A DNA stretch of 64,000 nucleotides from Desulfofundulus kuznetsovii DSM 6115. GTDB lineage: Bacteria; Bacillota; Desulfotomaculia; Desulfotomaculales; Desulfovirgulaceae. Shown piece after piece: positions 52,546 through 60,727 of the stretch (position 1 is the stretch's first letter; each line of letters begins with the position of its first letter). Both the position numbers and the translations under genes were made by a program. The notes below the pieces were generated by a model that ran no database searches, had not been told where the DNA came from, and saw nothing but the letters and a program-made list of their open reading frames with translations. Location of the stretch: positions 74,501 to 138,500 of the forward strand of contig NC_015573.1 of the NCBI RefSeq assembly GCF_000214705.1, in the 5' to 3' direction.

Positions 52546-52584
52546 ACCGTCATGGCCGCCATTCGTGTTGCCGGCCATGACGGT
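52546..52584. promoter_or_regulatory. Perfect 13-bp inverted repeat upstream of a binding-protein gene
   Basis: ACCGTCATGGCCG and CGGCCATGACGGT are separated by 13 bases. There is no T run, so a terminator is unlikely. It lies 49 bases before the start of the lipoprotein gene and may be an operator or an RNA hairpin in its leader. Confidence 0.45.
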
Positions 52585-52632
52585 TCAACAAGGCGTATGC
52601 CCGTAAAAAATCTAGGAAAAGAGGGGTGAATT

Positions 52633-54243
52633 ATGTTTCAAAGACACAAGTTTTTTATCAACTTGTTTATCGTAATGCTGCTGGTTGCAATCTTGACGTG
52701 CTGTACAACGAAGACCGGGGTGAGTGAAAAAGAAAAGGGAGGAGAATTAACGGTGGCTGTCGCTGAAGACCCCGGTTTTGATCAACTGGATGCAGCCTCC
52801 TATAACGGTTTAATTCAAGCTTATCCGATGATCTATGACTCTTTGGTAGAGTATGGAGAAAAAGGCAAGATTCTACCCGCTTTAGCCACCTCCTGGGAGA
52901 TTTCACCTGATGGAAAAACTTACACCTTTTATTTGCGAAAAGGAGTAAAGTTTTCCGACGGTACACCTTTTAACGCTGATGCGGTCAAGTTTTCCCTGGA
53001 AAGGTGGCGCCAGAAGCCAGAGCATTCTTCAATCACTGCCTCCAAAGCCCTGGAGAAGATTGAGGTTGTTGATTCTCATACCATTAAGTTGCACTTTAAC
53101 ATCTGCTATTACCCCATCCTGACGGAATTAACGTATCCCCGGCCGGTGAGAATTATGAGCCCTTCTGCGGTTACTCCTGCCGGAGATCCCAATGGCAAAT
53201 TTGCCAAACCCATCGGGACAGGTCCCTGGATGGTTGAAAGCTATACTAAAGACCAGCAGGCTGTCTTGGTGAGAAATCCCAATTATTGGGGAGAAAAGCC
53301 CAGGCTAAGCAAGATCGTTTTAAAGGTTATTCCCGACCCCCAAACCAGGGTGCTGGCTCTCCAGAGCGGACAGGTGGATTTGGCCGGAGGGCGAATGAGC
53401 AGTATTCCTCCGGAAAGTCTCCCGTTAATAACGAAAGACAGCAAGTTGCAAATTCACCGGACCGAGGGGAGCACATCTTATTTCTTGATCTTCAATTATA
53501 ACAATGAGTTTTTCCAAGATGTCCGCATTAGGCAGGCCATCAACTATGCGGTCAACAAAAGGAGCATGGTGGACAATCTCCTTGGTGGGGTGGGCAAACC
53601 CGCGCAAGGGCTTTTCCAATTCACTGTTCCCTATGTTACCGAAAGAAATAACCAGGGTTACCCGTACGATGTGAACAAGGCCAGGGAACTGTTGGCGGAA
53701 GCCGGATGGAAAGATACAGATGGCGACGGCATACTGGACAAGAATGGGAAACCTTTTAAGGTTTCTTTAGCCTTCCAAAACGTAGAGTATCCTGAATGGA
53801 AACCCATGTGTGAAGCCATCCAGGGAGACCTGGCGAAAGTGGGTATTCAGGTAAACTTGAAAATGCTGGAGCGCACTGCCTATTATGATGAACTCTGGAA
53901 AAACAGGGGCTACGAACTCATTATCTACCGCACCTATTCGGACTCCTGGAATCCTCATGGCTTTTTAGCGGGACTTTTCCATACTGCCAAGGGCAAACCC
54001 GCTGTTGCCTGGGCTGATCCAAAACTTGAGTTGCTGATTGATAATGTCCTGTCTACTATGGATGAAACGGAAAGGCAAAAAATCTATGATGAAATCTTCC
54101 ACTTGATTTACGAACAGGCCATGTGTGTGCCTCTTTATTACCCGGAAGAAATTATGGTAGTTAATTCGCGTGTCCAGGGTTTTGAATTCGGAACAACGGC
54201 GTATTGTCCCGTAAAATGGGAAAGGCTTTTTGTGACCAAATAA
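52633..54243 (+). CDS. Family 5 substrate-binding lipoprotein, copy 2
   Basis: 536 residues. The signal ends VAILTC followed by CTTKTG, so Cys23 or Cys24 carries the lipid. SBP_bac_5 blocks are LATSWEISPDGKTYTFYLRK, TGPWMVESYTKDQQ, NPNYWGEKPRLSKIVLKVIP and TRVLALQSGQVDL. No permeases accompany it, so it probably feeds the Nik/Opp permeases at 34666-36537. A transferase gene follows 22 bases downstream, a pairing repeated in the next two modules. AAAAGAGGGGTG precedes the ATG. Confidence 0.88.
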   Translation: MFQRHKFFINLFIVMLLVAILTCCTTKTGVSEKEKGGELTVAVAEDPGFDQLDAASYNGLIQAYPMIYDSLVEYGEKGKILPALATSWEISPDGKTYTFYLRKGVKFSDGTPFNADAVKFSLERWRQKPEHSSITASKALEKIEVVDSHTIKLHFNICYYPILTELTYPRPVRIMSPSAVTPAGDPNGKFAKPIGTGPWMVESYTKDQQAVLVRNPNYWGEKPRLSKIVLKVIPDPQTRVLALQSGQVDLAGGRMSSIPPESLPLITKDSKLQIHRTEGSTSYFLIFNYNNEFFQDVRIRQAINYAVNKRSMVDNLLGGVGKPAQGLFQFTVPYVTERNNQGYPYDVNKARELLAEAGWKDTDGDGILDKNGKPFKVSLAFQNVEYPEWKPMCEAIQGDLAKVGIQVNLKMLERTAYYDELWKNRGYELIIYRTYSDSWNPHGFLAGLFHTAKGKPAVAWADPKLELLIDNVLSTMDETERQKIYDEIFHLIYEQAMCVPLYYPEEIMVVNSRVQGFEFGTTAYCPVKWERLFVTK

Positions 54244-54265
54244 AGCCGGGCGAGAGGGGAGTAAG

Positions 54266-55027
54266 ATGATCAACGAGATATCAAAGTACTGGAGCCGGGA
54301 AGCGAGTGAGTATGATAAAAGTATCCAGGCTGAGTTTCGTAATCAGAAGGGTATTGCGGCGTGGAAAAAACTCCTTCGAGAAGCTTTGGGAGAGAAAGTA
54401 CCCCAGCATGTCCTGGACGTGGGAACCGGTTCCGGATTTTTATCCATTCTCCTGGCCGAAATGGGACACCGTGTTGTGGCCGTGGATGCTGCACCGGGAA
54501 TGCTGGAAATTGCATCTAAAAATGCTGCCCAACGCGGTTTACGAATAGATTTTCGTTTAAATGACGCATCGGAACTCGTTGGATTTGCCGACGATACGTT
54601 TGATGCGGTAGTTTCCCGACATGTCGTCTGGACATTGCCAGATCCGGAGAAGGCATACGCTGAATGGTGGCGGGTCCTGCGCCCGGGAGGAAAGTTAATA
54701 GTTATTGACGGCAATTGGTACCTAAACCTGCGTTCCCCGTTCAGGAGGGCCTGGCGAGTGTTCTCCTGGCTGTTAATCTTTCTTACTGAAGGCCGCAAAC
54801 CCTGGAAGCGGCAGAAAATTGATGAGGAGCTTTTGCAGAGATTGCCTCTTGCCGATCGCCTTCGCCCTCAGGAGGACCAAAAATTACTGGACTTATGCGG
54901 TTACAAAATAATCAGTATTAATACGAACATTTATTATTTTAAAATGCGCGGTGCGTTCGAATTCTTAAAGACAGGCTACTGGGGAGATACCTTTATGATT
55001 GTGGCCGAAAAGCCTGTATATCGTTAG
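54266..55027 (+). CDS. Class I SAM-dependent transferase, subfamily 2 copy b
   Basis: 253 residues. MINEISKYWSREASEYDKSI leads to the SAM motif VLDVGTGSGFLSILLAEMGH and VVAVDAAPGMLEIASKNAAQ. The AVVSRHVVWTLPDPEKAYAE block matches subfamily 2 at 50128 and 56896, and the WWRVLRPGGKLIVIDGNWY block follows. It has no zinc ribbon. It probably acts with the binding-protein gene just before it. The stop codon is at once followed by a remnant of a NikE-type gene. Confidence 0.82.
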   Translation: MINEISKYWSREASEYDKSIQAEFRNQKGIAAWKKLLREALGEKVPQHVLDVGTGSGFLSILLAEMGHRVVAVDAAPGMLEIASKNAAQRGLRIDFRLNDASELVGFADDTFDAVVSRHVVWTLPDPEKAYAEWWRVLRPGGKLIVIDGNWYLNLRSPFRRAWRVFSWLLIFLTEGRKPWKRQKIDEELLQRLPLADRLRPQEDQKLLDLCGYKIISINTNIYYFKMRGAFEFLKTGYWGDTFMIVAEKPVYR

Positions 55028-55070
55028 GCCCGCGACGTTTGCCGGCAAGTTGAGCCTGTTTTGAAGGAGG
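55028..55070 (+). pseudogene. 43-base remnant of the 3' end of a NikE-type ATPase gene
   Basis: Identical in 38 of 43 positions to 38428-38470 inside the NikE gene, whose reading there is ARDVCRQEEPVLKE. Here no ATPase frame remains. The last ten bases, TTGAAGGAGG, now serve as the ribosome-binding site of the following lipoprotein gene. Confidence 0.8.
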
Positions 55071-55078
55071 TAACGACA

Positions 55079-56674
55079 TTGAAAAGTTTCAGGAGACTGG
55101 TTGCATTGGTCGTGATTGTCGCCCTGGCATGTTTCATGGCTGTCGGGTGCGGACAAAAAGAGCCTGAATCCGGGGTAACAAAAGTGCCTCAAGTATTAAC
55201 TGTAGCAATTATCAAGGATATCGGAAGTATGAATCCACATTTGTATGACAGCGATATGGGCGCCCAGTCACTGGTTTATGAACCCTTGGTAAATTTGGAC
55301 AAGCAGGGGAAAATTATTCCCTGGCTGGCGAAATCCTGGGAAATGCGGGACGGAGGCCGAAAGATAACCATGAAGCTGAGGGAGGACGTCAAGTTTACTG
55401 ATGGCCAACCATTTAATGCCGCGGCTGTCAAGCAAAACTTTGATGCCGTCTTGGCCAATGCGAAAGTTCATAGTTGGCTTCCTTTGGTCGAAAAAATCGC
55501 AAAGGTGGACGTTGTTGATGAGTACACTGTAACATTTGAGTTAAAAGAACCTTATCCATACTTCTTACTTGAGCTTACAATGGTCAGGCCGGTGAGATTC
55601 CTGAGTCCCGGCGGCTTTGCATCTGATGGAAAGACTTTCGCCAAGCCAATAGGAACAGGTCCCTTTATTTTGGAGGAGTATGTGAAGGATCAAAAAGCGG
55701 TATTTATTAGAAATGAGAATTACTGGCAGAATAAACCAAAACTTGAGAAAATTATTCTTAGGCCTATACCTGATACAAATACCCGAATTAGTGCTTTAAT
55801 GGCAGGGGAAGTGGATTTAATAAAAGGGAGCGGTGTAACAGCCGTTTCTTATCTCGACTTATTAACCCTAAAAAAGAATCCTAACCTGGTGACGGCTACC
55901 CAGATGGGTGACGTCTGCAACTTTTTGTTGGTAAACCCCAGTCGGGAGCCTTTAAATGACAGGGCGGTCAGGGAAGCTATTGCGCTTACTGTAAACAAGG
56001 CTGAAATAAATCAGGTAGCTTATGAAGGCCAAGAAAAAGTGGCAGAGACCATGTTTTCTCCACGGCTGCCTGAAATCTTGGGCGAGGCAAAAGCGCCTGC
56101 CAGAGATGTCGCAAAGGCAAAGAGGCTGCTTGCAGAAGCCGGTTGGGTGGATACAAATGGTGACGGGTATTTGGAGAAAGACGGCAAAACACTGGAATTT
56201 ACGTACATGATCCGTTCTGATATTAGCACTCAAAAAATAGTAGCTGAAGTTATCCAGGCTCAACTCAAAGAAGTGGGGATCAAGATGGATATAGACGCTG
56301 TTGAAAAAACAGTTTACTATGACCGGAGGAAATCTGGTGAATATGGTATCATGCCTGATATCACCTGGGGTATTCAATATGATCCGCAAAGTATTTTTAA
56401 ATCCTTCCGTAATGAAAGGCCTTACCTGGCCGGTATATTTGCGGGAGAAGTAGGTCGTAAATTTGAACGGGCGCTTAAGTCCATGGACCAAAGGGAAAGA
56501 CAAAAATTATATGATGAAATAATAGATGTTTTGATGAATAAGGAGTTTGTGGTAATTCCCTTGACAGTTCAAACAGACATTGCCGTCTATAACAAGAAGG
56601 TAAAAGGCTTTGAGTTCTCAGCAAACGTTTGGGAATTGGGTTTGGATTTGACCAAAGTGTATGTTGAGCAATAG
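55079..56674 (+). CDS. Family 5 substrate-binding lipoprotein, copy 3
   Basis: 531 residues from a TTG at 55079 set 8 bases after AAGGAGG. The lipobox is FMAVGC with Cys24. Family blocks are LAKSWEMRDGGRKITMKLRE, TGPFILEEYVKDQKAVFI, NENYWQNKPKLEKIILRPIP and TRISALMAGEVDLI. It most resembles the copy at 52633 (shared SBP arrangement SLVEYG/EPLVNLDKQGKIIPWLA). Another transferase gene follows at 56896. Confidence 0.88.
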   Translation: MKSFRRLVALVVIVALACFMAVGCGQKEPESGVTKVPQVLTVAIIKDIGSMNPHLYDSDMGAQSLVYEPLVNLDKQGKIIPWLAKSWEMRDGGRKITMKLREDVKFTDGQPFNAAAVKQNFDAVLANAKVHSWLPLVEKIAKVDVVDEYTVTFELKEPYPYFLLELTMVRPVRFLSPGGFASDGKTFAKPIGTGPFILEEYVKDQKAVFIRNENYWQNKPKLEKIILRPIPDTNTRISALMAGEVDLIKGSGVTAVSYLDLLTLKKNPNLVTATQMGDVCNFLLVNPSREPLNDRAVREAIALTVNKAEINQVAYEGQEKVAETMFSPRLPEILGEAKAPARDVAKAKRLLAEAGWVDTNGDGYLEKDGKTLEFTYMIRSDISTQKIVAEVIQAQLKEVGIKMDIDAVEKTVYYDRRKSGEYGIMPDITWGIQYDPQSIFKSFRNERPYLAGIFAGEVGRKFERALKSMDQRERQKLYDEIIDVLMNKEFVVIPLTVQTDIAVYNKKVKGFEFSANVWELGLDLTKVYVEQ

Positions 56675-56895
56675 ATATTATGTTCCAGTGAAAGGATGTA
56701 TTTCTTTCAAATATCAGCTCAGAACAAGCAAAACTGCAGATCCTTGATATGGAGAATGCCCGTGTTACCTTGTCAGGCAAGGGGCCATAACTAAATCCAG
56801 GTTGCTCCTTGCCCCTTGGAAACACGGGTATGAGGCTCCATGTCAAGGGTGGCCACGTTTCTTGTTATGATGGCTTATTGGAGGGTTTTTCTATT

Positions 56896-57639
56896 ATGGA
56901 TAAAATTGTCTCTTATTGGAATTGGCGGGCTACCTCTTATAGTAATGGCGTAAAGAGAGAATTAAGCAACGTTTCGAAAGTTCTCTGGTATGATATCCTC
57001 TACGAGGCGATTGAAGGCCGAAATGGTTTACGCAGTTTAGATATCGGCACGGGGCCAGGCTTCTTTGCGATTTTGCTGGCCGAAATGGGACATCAAGTGA
57101 CGGCACTTGACAGTAGTCAGGCTATGCTGGACATGGCAGCAAAAAATGTAGAAGTAGCCGGCAAAAAAGTAACTTTTATATTGAGCGACATGGCTGAGTT
57201 GCCGTTTGAAGATGAGAGCTTCGATTTGCTGGTTTGCCGAAATGTCACGTGGATGTTGAAGCAGGCCCAAGAAACATACAACGAATGGTATCGAGTTTTA
57301 GCTCGCGAGGGAATACTACTGATTTTTGATGCAAATTGGTGTGCGTGGATGGTCCATCCGCTAAAGAAAATTCAATACCAGTTATGCTCTTTGGCAAGGC
57401 TATTATTGAATGATGAGAGATGGATCAAGGATAAGGCAAAACTTAGAGAATACCAGGAATGGGCCCGTTGTTTGCCAATGAACGATAAACCCCGGCCATA
57501 CTGGGATGTGCCTCTGCTTCAAAAAGCAGGCTTTCGACAGGTGACCTGCGATTGGTCGGTCAATAGCCGTACGCGCAACTGGAAGGAACGTATTGTTTAC
57601 GCATATGCCCCCATGTTCATGATAAAAGCCCGCAAATGA
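56896..57639 (+). CDS. Class I SAM-dependent transferase, subfamily 2 copy c
   Basis: 247 residues. MDKIVSYWNWRATSYSNGVK leads to SLDIGTGPGFFAILLAEMGH, VTALDSSQAMLDMAAKNVE and LLVCRNVTWMLKQAQETYNE. The ATG at 56896 lies 11 bases after GGAGGG. The frame extends upstream to 56809 without support. The enzyme would use SAM on an unknown acceptor. The EamA exporter gene overlaps or follows closely, which hints that its product is exported (inference). Confidence 0.82.
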   Translation: MDKIVSYWNWRATSYSNGVKRELSNVSKVLWYDILYEAIEGRNGLRSLDIGTGPGFFAILLAEMGHQVTALDSSQAMLDMAAKNVEVAGKKVTFILSDMAELPFEDESFDLLVCRNVTWMLKQAQETYNEWYRVLAREGILLIFDANWCAWMVHPLKKIQYQLCSLARLLLNDERWIKDKAKLREYQEWARCLPMNDKPRPYWDVPLLQKAGFRQVTCDWSVNSRTRNWKERIVYAYAPMFMIKARK

Positions 57640-57710
57640 AAAGCTGGGGAATGAGGTGTGGGGCAGGGGATATTCGCACTGCTAATTTTTACCGGGAGGC
57701 TTCTTTAATC

Positions 57711-58130
57711 TTGAAGTCATTTACTTTTGCCCTGTTAACAATGGTATTTTGGGGTCTCGCACCGGTTTTGGCCAAAATAGGCCTGGTTAAAACGGACCCA
57801 TTTACCGGTCTGGCTTTGCGAACTTTTGTTATTAGCGGAATTATCCTCTTATACGGTATCCTCACGGGGAAACTGGGGGGACTGGCGCAATTAGATTTCC
57901 GGTCGGCTGCTTTTCTTGCCGGAGAAGGTATTTTTGCGTCTCTTTTAGGTCACCTTGCTTATTACCATGCCCTGAAACTTGGCGAAGCGTCCCGTATTGT
58001 CCCCGTTGTTGCAGCGTTTCCGTTGGTGACTGTGGCAGTGGGACTGTTGTTTTTAGGAGAAAAGTTGAGCTGGTATAAGCTGGTGGGAGCTTCTTTAATT
58101 ATTGCCGGGATCTTGCTAATAAAAAAATAA
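57711..58130 (+). CDS. Half-size EamA (DMT) transporter
   Basis: 139 residues from a TTG at 57711 (GGGAGG 12 bases upstream). The frame is open from 57636 but lacks a better start. One EamA domain with five membrane segments: FALLTMVFWGLAPVLAKIGL, FTGLALRTFVISGIILLYGI, FLAGEGIFASLLGHLAYYHA, IVPVVAAFPLVTVAVGLLFL and LVGASLIIAGILLIKK. Half-size EamA proteins work as dimers. EamA proteins export metabolites, including the metallophore pseudopaline in Pseudomonas (CntI), which makes this a candidate chelator exporter here. Confidence 0.78.
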   Translation: MKSFTFALLTMVFWGLAPVLAKIGLVKTDPFTGLALRTFVISGIILLYGILTGKLGGLAQLDFRSAAFLAGEGIFASLLGHLAYYHALKLGEASRIVPVVAAFPLVTVAVGLLFLGEKLSWYKLVGASLIIAGILLIKK

Positions 58131-58137
58131 ACTGGAT

Positions 58138-58223
58138 ACCTTAGAAAGCCAAGCCACAGGATTGATTGTTACCATCGCTGTGGGACTGGCAGGAATAATT
58201 GTTCTGGCCCTGGCCCTTTGTTA
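58138..58223 (+). pseudogene. Possible remnant of a membrane-protein C-terminus
   Basis: The frame from 58138 reads ESQATGLIVTIAVGLAGII then VLALALC and a stop. It has no start or ribosome site. It looks like the last membrane helix of a lost transporter subunit. The match to a specific family is not evident. Confidence 0.3.
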
Positions 58224-58262
58224 GCGGAGGCTGGCCAAAAAATGTGGAGGTGTTCCATAAAA

Positions 58263-59123
58263 ATGGATTCCCTGCGCAAAGTAATTCAGGGGCACGAAAT
58301 CTGGGTGCTGGCGGAAGGAAGCCACGGCCATCCCGGACACCGGGTTGCGGGACGGGTTTTTTACGGGCACGCCATGCACCCGGACGGGCTGGCCGACCTT
58401 GCCCGGCTCAAAGCGCTGGCTGTGGGGCCGGGACAGGAAACGGCAGAAGTGTCTTTTGAAGAAGGAAAGCGGGATTTTCACCTGGTGGTATTTACTCCGG
58501 AGCGGGAAGGCGTCTGGACACTGGCGGTGGAATATGACGTAGGGCCGCTGGTGATTACCCGGGACGGGCAGTATAAACGGGGAACCCGCCGGGACTACCC
58601 GGACGCCCGGAAAGCCGCCTACTATTATCAGTTTGCAAAAACGTACATACCTGTGGGGTACCTGGGGCATGAACGCGGCCACGGTCATGGCCATCAGCAT
58701 GGCTATCACGAGCTGGCAGATCATTCCCATTGTGGTTTTAACCAGCCTCAACCCGTTCCTCATCAGCACGGGCATAACCATGGCCATCACCACCACCGGG
58801 ATGGGTTTTCTTTCCTGGGCCACCAACTGGAAATCGCCGCCTGGCCGGGCTTCTGCCGGAAAGGGCAAGAGGTGACCATCGAAGTCCGCTACCGGGGCTT
58901 ACCCCTGCTGGATGCAAATTTATGCACTACCTGGAGTTTTTACGAAAAGAGGAGGTATCCGTACCAGGTGAAAACCGGTCCCGACGGACGGGCGGTGATC
59001 CCCTTGCGGGCCGAGGGACACTGGCTTTTCTACGTCCGGCACGAGGACAGCCAGGTAGCAAGAGAAGGGGAGTACGACCAAAAAATTTACAGCGCCACCC
59101 TTACCATTTTCGGCGTGCGGTAA
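58263..59123 (+). CDS. DUF4198 protein with a histidine-rich metal-binding insert
   Basis: 286 residues. The DUF4198 core matches 51711: QGHEIWVLAEGSHGHPGHRV, YGHAMHPDGL, LAVEYDVGPL, YYQFAKTYIPVGYLGHE. Between the two halves lies an insert with more than a dozen His (GHGHGHQHGYHELADHSHCG, QHGHNHGHHHHRDG), absent from the copy at 51711. Such inserts bind Ni, Co or Zn. The C-terminal domain is Ig-like. No signal peptide is seen. The ATG follows GGAGGTGTTCC. It is likely a metal-handling partner of the importers nearby. Confidence 0.8.
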   Translation: MDSLRKVIQGHEIWVLAEGSHGHPGHRVAGRVFYGHAMHPDGLADLARLKALAVGPGQETAEVSFEEGKRDFHLVVFTPEREGVWTLAVEYDVGPLVITRDGQYKRGTRRDYPDARKAAYYYQFAKTYIPVGYLGHERGHGHGHQHGYHELADHSHCGFNQPQPVPHQHGHNHGHHHHRDGFSFLGHQLEIAAWPGFCRKGQEVTIEVRYRGLPLLDANLCTTWSFYEKRRYPYQVKTGPDGRAVIPLRAEGHWLFYVRHEDSQVAREGEYDQKIYSATLTIFGVR

Positions 59124-59262
59124 GTTTTTAAGAAAACAGCCAATTGCTGCGCGTTCTGGATTACCGTTGGGAACGGAATCCGGAAAAAGCAAATTCGGCA
59201 ATCAAGCGTTGTTTCGCCGTATCAGCGACACCGCCTAAATCTACAAAGGTTTTTTTGTTTAA

Positions 59263-59565
59263 CTAAGGCATGGCCTTGGTCCAGAAACGGTAACAAAAGG
59301 AACCCAGGAGGTGTTTTAAGCCTTTAAAAGTGACCTCGATCTTGAAACGATAGCTGTAGGCCTTGATCTCCCCGGGAAGCCATTGCAAATTGGAGCACAT
59401 CAGGATAAAACGTTCTGACCCGTTTTTCACCAGGACAAAGCGGACCCTTTTTTCGAGCGGCTTCCAGGTCAAATCCAGACAGAGGTAGGAGAGGGTAACC
59501 TCTTTACCGTAAAGCATCAGGATCAGCGCTTGGAAATCGTTGGCTCTTAAGCGGAACTGCTCCCA
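59263..59565 (-). pseudogene. Fragment of an IS4-type transposase
   Basis: Only the C-terminal part remains: LWEQFRLRANDFQALILMLYG, CLDLTWKPLEKRVRFVLVKN and YSYRFKIEVTFKGLKHLLGS. The last block holds the catalytic Glu of DDE transposases. No N-terminal domain or terminal repeats are visible. The rest of 59124-59707 has nothing else I can identify. Confidence 0.72.
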
Positions 59566-59707
59566 TAACTTTACTTTCTTTCCCCAAAAGGGCGGTTTTC
59601 CCTATCCTCGTTTACCCTTTGCCGGACTTACTTCTCATCCTTCAAATATTAACACGAGATGGGACACGTCTATTATAGAAGAATAGAAGGTTCAGGGAGG
59701 AAGCCTT

Positions 59708-60649
59708 ATGATAACAGAAAAGCTGAATCCGGAAGGGGGAACCCTGAATTGTTGTTCAGGGTATTCGTTGAAGGATCCCCATTTCTGGACAAAAACGTGG
59801 AACGAGGCGCATTGCAATTCCCTATCTGCTAGGCGACGCCATGACCTAAACCCTGTAGAATACTGGAACCGGCTGGCCGGGCGGTTTGAACACTGGGCCG
59901 GCCAGGAGCGCACCAGGAGACGCGTAGGCCGGGTGCTGTCCTGGTTGGAGGGGCAGGGGGTCCTGCAGCCGGGGATGGAAGTGCTGGACATCGGTGCCGG
60001 TACGGGTGTCTTCACCGTTCCCCTGGCCCGCCGGCGGGCAAAGGTGACCGCCCTGGAGCCGGCCCCGGCCATGCTGGCCGCCCTGCAAAAGAGGGTGGAA
60101 GCAGAAGGGTTCTCAAGGGTGGAGTTTTTGTGCCGGGAGTGGGAAAAGGTGGACCCGGAAGCGGAAGGTCTGGCCAGGCGGTTCGACCTGGTCTTTGCCT
60201 CCCTCACGCCGGGTGTGCGGGATGTGGCGACGCTCGAAAAAATGATGGCCTGCTCCCGCCGGTGGTGTTTCCTGTGCGACTTTGCCGGGCGGCGCCGGAG
60301 TCCGGCGCGGGAGGAGCTGTGGCAGGTGATCTTCGGCGAGGAAATGCCCCCGCCGGGGCATGATATTATCTACCCCCTCAACTACCTCTACACCTCGGGT
60401 TATTGCCCCTCTTTTCAGGTGTGGGTGGACGAGTGGGACGAGGAGTTGCCGGTGGCGGAGGCGGCGGCCGGGCTGGAGGATTTCTTCCGGCTCTACACGG
60501 AGGTTACCCCGGAGATCAAAAAGACAATTGCCGGTTACGTGGAGCAGCGCGCAGTCAATGGGGTTTACAGCGAGGAATACCGTGTGCGCCTGGGCATGAT
60601 CCTCTGGACGGGGGGTGAAAAATGGGAATTAGAAACAGGTGCTGTTTGA
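59708..60649 (+). CDS. Class I SAM-dependent transferase, subfamily 1 copy c
   Basis: 313 residues. WTKTWNEAHCN and PVEYWNRLAGRFEHW precede the SAM motif VLDIGAGTGVFTVPLARRRA, then VTALEPAPAMLAALQKRVEA. The C-terminal FRLYTEVTPEIKKTIAGYVE matches the subfamily 1 copies at 46597 and 47447/49924, though base composition here is GC-rich. The gene pairs with the binding-protein gene 78 bases downstream, in the order opposite to the previous modules. AGGGAGGAAGCC precedes the ATG. Confidence 0.82.
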   Translation: MITEKLNPEGGTLNCCSGYSLKDPHFWTKTWNEAHCNSLSARRRHDLNPVEYWNRLAGRFEHWAGQERTRRRVGRVLSWLEGQGVLQPGMEVLDIGAGTGVFTVPLARRRAKVTALEPAPAMLAALQKRVEAEGFSRVEFLCREWEKVDPEAEGLARRFDLVFASLTPGVRDVATLEKMMACSRRWCFLCDFAGRRRSPAREELWQVIFGEEMPPPGHDIIYPLNYLYTSGYCPSFQVWVDEWDEELPVAEAAAGLEDFFRLYTEVTPEIKKTIAGYVEQRAVNGVYSEEYRVRLGMILWTGGEKWELETGAV

Positions 60650-60727
60650 GGAGAAGGTCAGGTTTGGGCAGGTGAGGCGATGGAGCATAACTGCAGGGTA
60701 ATCGAACCCGGATAATGGGAAGGAGAG

